The translations under genes and the position numbers were made by a program. The notes under the pieces are model-generated. The model searched no databases. It saw only the letters and a program-made list of their open reading frames with translations, and was not told the origin of the DNA. This document shows, one piece after another, positions 13,990 through 17,465 of a stretch of 17,465 nt of DNA. This stretch comes from DASSHC01 sp035693105 (GTDB lineage Bacteria; Chloroflexota; Chloroflexia; Thermomicrobiales; Thermomicrobiaceae). The stretch covers positions 1 through 17,465 of the forward strand of contig DASSHC010000007.1 of assembly GCA_035693105.1 (NCBI GenBank), read 5' to 3'. Within the stretch, counting starts at the first letter, position 1; every line of letters begins with the position of its first letter.

Positions 13990-15149
13990 GCCTCAGCGGT
14001 CGGCTCCACCCGGAAGCGCAGGATCGCGCCGATGTGCCCGAAGTCATTCGCCTGGCGCTGGCGTTCGGGCTGCTCGAGATAGACGATGCTGCCTTCCTGG
14101 CGGAAGGTCCGCGTCACGATCCGGGGCACGATATCCTCGTAGGGATGCACGGCGCTACCGCAAAACGCGCACGTTCCGCCGGTCATTTCTTGCTCGGTCA
14201 GAATCAGGTCGCAGCCGCTGCAGACGCCACCCGGCGCGGAGAACGCATTGTCCGCCACCAGCGTCAGAATCTGCCCCCGGCGAAGAGCTTCGACCGTGTC
14301 CTGCAAGCCCGCCGCGCCGAGATCATTGCTCCCTACCTCGTTGTGCAGGATCTCGAGGACGCGGTCTTTCTCGGCCTGGCGCCACTGTTGGATGACGCCC
14401 AGACTCTCGCGCTGCACCTCGTTCGGGTTTGCCTCGATCGCGATGCGGATCGCGCCGACGTAGCGCTCGCGCACGTAGGGGTGAAGCTCGTCGAGGAAGG
14501 CGGAGACGACTTCGTCGGGACCGCCAAGCACGAGGAAGCGATAGGGCCGCTCGTTGGCCAGTTGGAAGAGGTCGTCGGCCACGCGCTTGAAGTGGCGGTG
14601 GACGTGCTCATCGATGTGGCGCTCGTAGCGCGCCTGCGCCCAGCCGCCCTGCTCGTGCTGGCCCGGCACCGTCTCGTCGCGCGTCTGGGCCAACTCTTCG
14701 ATGTTGTCGAGCGAGCCGTAGAAGATGCGCGCCTGGTCGCGGGCGATCAGACAGGTGCAGTAGGGCTGCATCAGCTCCAGCGCGCGAATGAGCGGCGCCA
14801 CGTCAGTGGTGAACTCGATCGAGACGGAGGTGCCGACGTCATTCGGCACGGCCTGCACGTTCCATATCCCCGCCTGACTGCTGGCGAAGAGCGCCGCGCC
14901 CTCGCCGAAGTTGCCCCCCTCGTCGCGAAAAAAGACGCGGATGCGTTCGAGGTCGGAGCGCAGTGCCTGCTGCTGATCGTGGCTGAAGCGGTCGTCGATG
15001 GCCTCCTCGGCCTGACGCAGCACATTCTTCAGTCGAATGGTGTAGTCCTCATCGATGCGTTCCTTGTCGAGCCGCAGATAGAGGCTGATGATTGGCCAGT
15101 CTTCCGACTGCAAGCGGCTGATCGCATCCACACTGGCCCGAGTGATCAC
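13986..15149 (-). CDS. baeRF/Vms1-like (eRF1-fold) protein with C-terminal zinc ribbon
   Basis: The protein has 387 residues. GTG 15149 is preceded by GGAGGAGGTG at ideal spacing. The core resembles the bacterial archaeo-eukaryotic release factor (baeRF) families. GQHEQGGWAQARYERH (163-178) carries GGWAQ at 168-172, the counterpart of the GGQ-type loop of eRF1 and the GxxQ loop of Vms1/VLRF1. The strands FLVLGGPDEV (205-214) and the charged helix HRHFKRVADDLFQL fit. A zinc ribbon has Cys310, Cys313, Cys327 and Cys330. Known relatives cleave peptidyl-tRNA on stalled ribosomes; many baeRF members are uncharacterised, and activity here is inference. The subfamily was not assigned. It sits between a tiny membrane peptide and a lipid kinase in one operon. 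Confidence 0.8.
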   Translation of the reverse strand: MITRASVDAISRLQSEDWPIISLYLRLDKERIDEDYTIRLKNVLRQAEEAIDDRFSHDQQQALRSDLERIRVFFRDEGGNFGEGAALFASSQAGIWNVQAVPNDVGTSVSIEFTTDVAPLIRALELMQPYCTCLIARDQARIFYGSLDNIEELAQTRDETVPGQHEQGGWAQARYERHIDEHVHRHFKRVADDLFQLANERPYRFLVLGGPDEVVSAFLDELHPYVRERYVGAIRIAIEANPNEVQRESLGVIQQWRQAEKDRVLEILHNEVGSNDLGAAGLQDTVEALRRGQILTLVADNAFSAPGGVCSGCDLILTEQEMTGGTCAFCGSAVHPYEDIVPRIVTRTFRQEGSIVYLEQPERQRQANDFGHIGAILRFRVEPTAEA

Positions 15150-15174
15150 GTGAGCACCTCCTCCGGTCCCAGCT

Positions 15175-15288
15175 CTAGCTTTGCTCCTCTTCCGGGCCGA
15201 AGACGCGGACGGTGATGTAGTTCGCGAGCCAGGTCGCCGCTGCCGCGAGCACCAGGTTGAGCATCCCGCGGAAGACGTTTCGCACCAT
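15175..15288 (-). CDS. 37-residue membrane peptide
   Basis: This short frame begins at ATG 15288, with AGAAGGGA about nine bases upstream, and stops at TAG 25 bases before the baeRF start. The product starts MVRNVFRGMLNLVLAA and continues with a hydrophobic run to ANYITVRVFG, then an acidic end (PEEEQS). It has one helix of about 18 residues, basic before and acidic after, which fits an inner-membrane peptide with the N-terminus inside. A good ribosome site, a clean hydrophobic profile and an operon position support a real gene, though I know no homologue. An extended -10 lies about 90 bases upstream. Confidence 0.65.
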   Translation of the reverse strand: MVRNVFRGMLNLVLAAAATWLANYITVRVFGPEEEQS

Positions 15289-15375
15289 GGGCAGGCGTCC
15301 CTTCTCTTGAAATCCGAACCGCGCGTCGCGCCGGCCGTGACCGGGCACGCGCACGATGCTTGCCGCTAGCTGGCC

Positions 15376-15384
15376 AGTCTAGCA
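15376..15384 (-). promoter_or_regulatory. Extended -10 element for the membrane-peptide/baeRF/kinase operon
   Basis: The minus strand reads TGC-TAGACT (15384-15376). No clear -35 is seen. Start near 15369 would give a leader of about 80 bases before ATG 15288. Confidence 0.4.
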
Positions 15385-15397
15385 GACGATCGGCGCC

Positions 15398-15742
15398 TCA
15401 GGGCCGGATACGGTGCGAGAAGCGGGGGTGGTCACGACTCTCGGCTTCCCAGCCGCGCACGATGCCGAGGAGCGCGAGCCAGGCCAGCGCGGCCAGCAGG
15501 GTGATGAGGATCAGAGATGGCGTCCCAGAAATCCAGGGGAGGCGCTCGAAGGGGCGGGTGAGGAGATCGGTGGCCCAGGCCAGCCGCGCGAGCCAACCGT
15601 GGGGGTTGGCGTCGCTCAAGCGCACGGCGACGCCAACGAGGAGCGCGGTCATGACCGCGGCGCCGCCATTGAGGATGACGGCGATCAGGATCTGCGCGTC
15701 GGAGGGACGCTCACGCCGTCGGCGCGGTCGGGGCGGCTGCAT
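15398..15742 (-). CDS. Small two-helix membrane protein
   Basis: The protein has 114 residues. ATG 15742 is chosen: the frame extends to 15802, but only this ATG has a nearby GGAGAG (about 11 bases upstream) and no other in-frame start follows before the first helix. The N-terminus is very basic (MQPPRPRRRRERPSD). Two hydrophobic helices lie at about 18-40 and 74-96, joined by a loop with WLARLAWATDLLTRPFERLPW. The C-terminus is charged (WEAESRDHPRFSHRIRP). The two-helix plan and the LTRPF segment vaguely recall YggT-family proteins, but I would not assign it. It overlaps the end of coaBC by 32 bases, so it is co-transcribed and probably translationally coupled. Confidence 0.75.
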   Translation of the reverse strand: MQPPRPRRRRERPSDAQILIAVILNGGAAVMTALLVGVAVRLSDANPHGWLARLAWATDLLTRPFERLPWISGTPSLILITLLAALAWLALLGIVRGWEAESRDHPRFSHRIRP

Positions 15743-16949
15743 GGTCGCGTGTGCTCTCCAGTAGGGCGGTGATCTGCTCGACCAACCGCTCGGCCAGCGC
15801 ATCTTTGCCCATCGGCGGAAGCTCCAACGGCTCGTGACCGGGCATCAGAAAGTAGGCGCGGCTCTCGTCGCTGCCCATCGTGCCAACGGCGTCATTGGCG
15901 ACGATCAGGTCGAGGTGCTTGCGTCGCAGCTTCTCATCAGCCGACGCCAGCAGCGCCGTGGTCTCGGCGGCGAAGCCGACCTTGATCAGGCCCGGCCGCT
16001 CGACCGCCGCCAGGATGTCTAGCGTGCGGCCGAGCCGCAGCGTCAGCTCTCCCTCGCTCTTCTTGATCTTCTGTTCGGCGACCTGGGCCGGCGTGTAGTC
16101 GGCGACCGCCGCCGCCATCACCAGGATATCGGCGGCGGGCACGGCCGCCATGACCGCCTCGGCCATCTGCCTGGCGCTGTCGACCGGCACCAGCGTTGCC
16201 TCACTGGGCGGACGGAGCGCGGTCGGGCCGGAGATCAGCGTGACCTCGGCGCCGGCGTCGAGCAGCGCCTGGGCGATGGCGTAGCCCATCTTGCCGGAGG
16301 AGCGGTTGCTGAGGAAGCGGATCGGGTCGATCGCCTCGCGCGTCGGCCCGGCGCTGACGACTGCGGTGCGGCCCTGCAACTGACCGCCGCGCGCCAGGGT
16401 GGCGCGCACGCCGTCGAGGATGCGCTCGACCGGGACCAGACGCCCGTAGCCGAGCGCACCCGAGGCCAGCGGGCCGCGCTCCGGCCCGATGATGCGCACC
16501 CCGCGCCGCTGCAACGTCTCGAGATTGGCCTGCGTGGCGGGGTGCAGGTACATCTTGTGGTCCATGGCCGGGGCGACGAGGAGCGGAGCGGTCGTGGCCA
16601 GCGCGCTGACGGTCAGCATGTCGTCGGCCAGGCCGTTGGCGAGCTTGGCGATCGTGTTCGCGGTGGCCGGGGCGACCAACATCAGATCGGCCTCGTCGGC
16701 CATGCTGATGTGGCCGTGCTGCTCCTCGGTCCAAGGGATGAAAACGTCGGTGAAAACCGGACGGCGCGTCAGCGTCTCGAAGGGGAGCGGGCGCACGAAC
16801 TCCAGCGCGGCGTGGGTCAACATCACGTCGACCAGCGCGCCGGCCAGCGTCAGATGGCGGGCGAGCTCGATCGCCTTATAGGCGGCGATGCCGCCGCTGA
16901 CCCCCAGGATGATGCGCTTGCCGCGAAGCAGCCCGGTCATGGCTCCCAC
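15711..16949 (-). CDS. coaBC: Phosphopantothenoylcysteine decarboxylase / phosphopantothenate-cysteine ligase
   Basis: The protein has 412 residues from GTG 16949 (AGGA just upstream); ATG 16940 is an alternative. CoaBC joins cysteine to 4'-phosphopantothenate, then decarboxylates to phosphopantetheine, in coenzyme A synthesis. The flavin decarboxylase half (1-185) has GVSGGIAAYK (16-25), the catalytic His80 in HGHIS, and VAPATANTIAKLANGLADD (92-110). Two positions differ from the E. coli pattern: PAMD (127-130) instead of PAMN, and LASGALGYGR (161-170) with Ser in place of the conserved Cys. The ligase half has SAGPTREAIDPIRFLSNRSSG (199-219), AAVADY (280-285) and KIKKSEG (294-300). It lies six bases after the threonine aldolase gene and overlaps the small membrane protein gene. 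Confidence 0.93.
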   Translation of the reverse strand: MGAMTGLLRGKRIILGVSGGIAAYKAIELARHLTLAGALVDVMLTHAALEFVRPLPFETLTRRPVFTDVFIPWTEEQHGHISMADEADLMLVAPATANTIAKLANGLADDMLTVSALATTAPLLVAPAMDHKMYLHPATQANLETLQRRGVRIIGPERGPLASGALGYGRLVPVERILDGVRATLARGGQLQGRTAVVSAGPTREAIDPIRFLSNRSSGKMGYAIAQALLDAGAEVTLISGPTALRPPSEATLVPVDSARQMAEAVMAAVPAADILVMAAAVADYTPAQVAEQKIKKSEGELTLRLGRTLDILAAVERPGLIKVGFAAETTALLASADEKLRRKHLDLIVANDAVGTMGSDESRAYFLMPGHEPLELPPMGKDALAERLVEQITALLESTRDHAAAPTAPTA

Positions 16950-16955
16950 TCGATC

Positions 16956-17465
16956 CTAGCCGCGCAGCGCGCGGGCCGCGGCCCGAATCGCTTGATCCAC
17001 CGCCGCGTCGTCGATCTGGTAGTGGGTCAGCATGCGCAGACCGCGATCGCCATAATTCGAGACCAGCACGCCCTCGCGCTTGAGCCGCTCGATGAACTCG
17101 AGATGCGGCACCAGCGGCTCGGTCTTGAAGAAGATGATGTTGGTCTGGACCGCACCGAGATCGACGCTCATGCCGGGCAGCTCGTCGAATCCCTGCGCCA
17201 GGCGGCGCGCGCGCGCGTGGTCCTCAGGCAGGCGCTCGACCATCTCGGTCAGCGCCACGATCCCAGCAGCGGCGATCACGCCCGATTGGCGCATGGCGCC
17301 GCCGACCATGCGGCGAATCTCGCGCGCTCGCGCGATGAAGTCGGCCGGTCCGGTCAGCATCGAGCCGACCGGTGCCGCCAAGCCCTTCGAGAGACAGAAC
17401 TGCACCGTGTCGGCGTACTGCGCGATCTCGGCGACCGGGACATTCTGCGTGGCGGCGGCGTTGAA
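16956..17465 (-). CDS. ltaE: Low-specificity L-threonine aldolase, C-terminal part
   Basis: The last 169 residues of the protein are in the window; the gene runs off the right edge. LtaE is a PLP enzyme that splits threonine or allo-threonine into glycine and acetaldehyde. The visible part begins FNAAATQNVPVAEIAQYADT and has the PLP lysine in CLSKGLAAPVGSML, where Lys is the residue after Ser. It continues with RRMVGGAMRQSGVIAAAGIVAL, as in threonine aldolases of the beta-eliminating lyase family, and ends in a small domain with TNIIFFK. The length is consistent with the C-terminal half of the usual 340-residue enzyme. It is the first known gene of the minus-strand coaBC operon. Confidence 0.92.
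   Translation of the reverse strand, partial: FNAAATQNVPVAEIAQYADTVQFCLSKGLAAPVGSMLTGPADFIARAREIRRMVGGAMRQSGVIAAAGIVALTEMVERLPEDHARARRLAQGFDELPGMSVDLGAVQTNIIFFKTEPLVPHLEFIERLKREGVLVSNYGDRGLRMLTHYQIDDAAVDQAIRAAARALRG

Noticed and set aside
13977..15215. 412-codon plus-strand open frame antisense to the baeRF gene
   Set aside because: It has no motif, no ribosome site of note, and mirrors a gene with clear GGWAQ and zinc-ribbon motifs. It is longer than the real gene only because of low stop frequency in GC-rich DNA.

Overview
The window is one high-GC, gene-dense bacterial stretch with no sign of a mobile element, phage or CRISPR. The style (about 65-70% GC by eye, many GTG/TTG starts, proline/threonine-linked lipoproteins, a DarA-type c-di-AMP receptor, a RodZ-like HTH membrane protein, a PAMD-type CoaBC) fits Chloroflexota, perhaps Thermomicrobia/Sphaerobacter-like. 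That placement is inference from gene style, not a marker-gene result.

Layout. 86-3392: a CapA-type metallophosphatase fused to a PstS-like domain, divergent from a secreted CE4 polysaccharide deacetylase; both are envelope genes. 3516-4959: a creatininase-family amidohydrolase and a metallo-beta-lactamase-fold hydrolase, overlapping on the minus strand. 5094-5689: darA (c-di-AMP-binding PII-like protein) and a small unknown, closed by a 15-bp perfect hairpin. 5741-6229: a small SWIM zinc-finger gene preceded by a consensus promoter, a short structured leader and an intrinsic terminator. 6262-8064: mobA (molybdenum cofactor), a SAM hydroxide adenosyltransferase coupled to it by a 4-base overlap, and a small membrane protein. 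8143-10396: miaB followed by a TPR protein with a very acidic tail (minus). 10556-10761: a non-coding interval with promoter, foldable RNA and terminator. 10987-13048: a protein with two copies of a four-cysteine domain around a disordered linker, then a RodZ-like protein. 13045-15288: a minus operon of a 37-residue membrane peptide, a baeRF/Vms1-like release-factor-fold protein and a diacylglycerol-kinase-family lipid kinase. 15398-17465: a minus operon of threonine aldolase (cut by the right edge), coaBC and a two-helix membrane protein.

Most genes are housekeeping or envelope functions. The parts that ordinary annotation does not explain are two candidate structured RNAs (6093-6195 minus, 10592-10761 plus), the duplicated-Cys-domain protein, the CapA/PstS fusion and the baeRF operon with its tiny membrane peptide. 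Bases 1-85 hold no gene I can support. The 590-base gap 10397-10986 holds only promoters and the RNA candidate.
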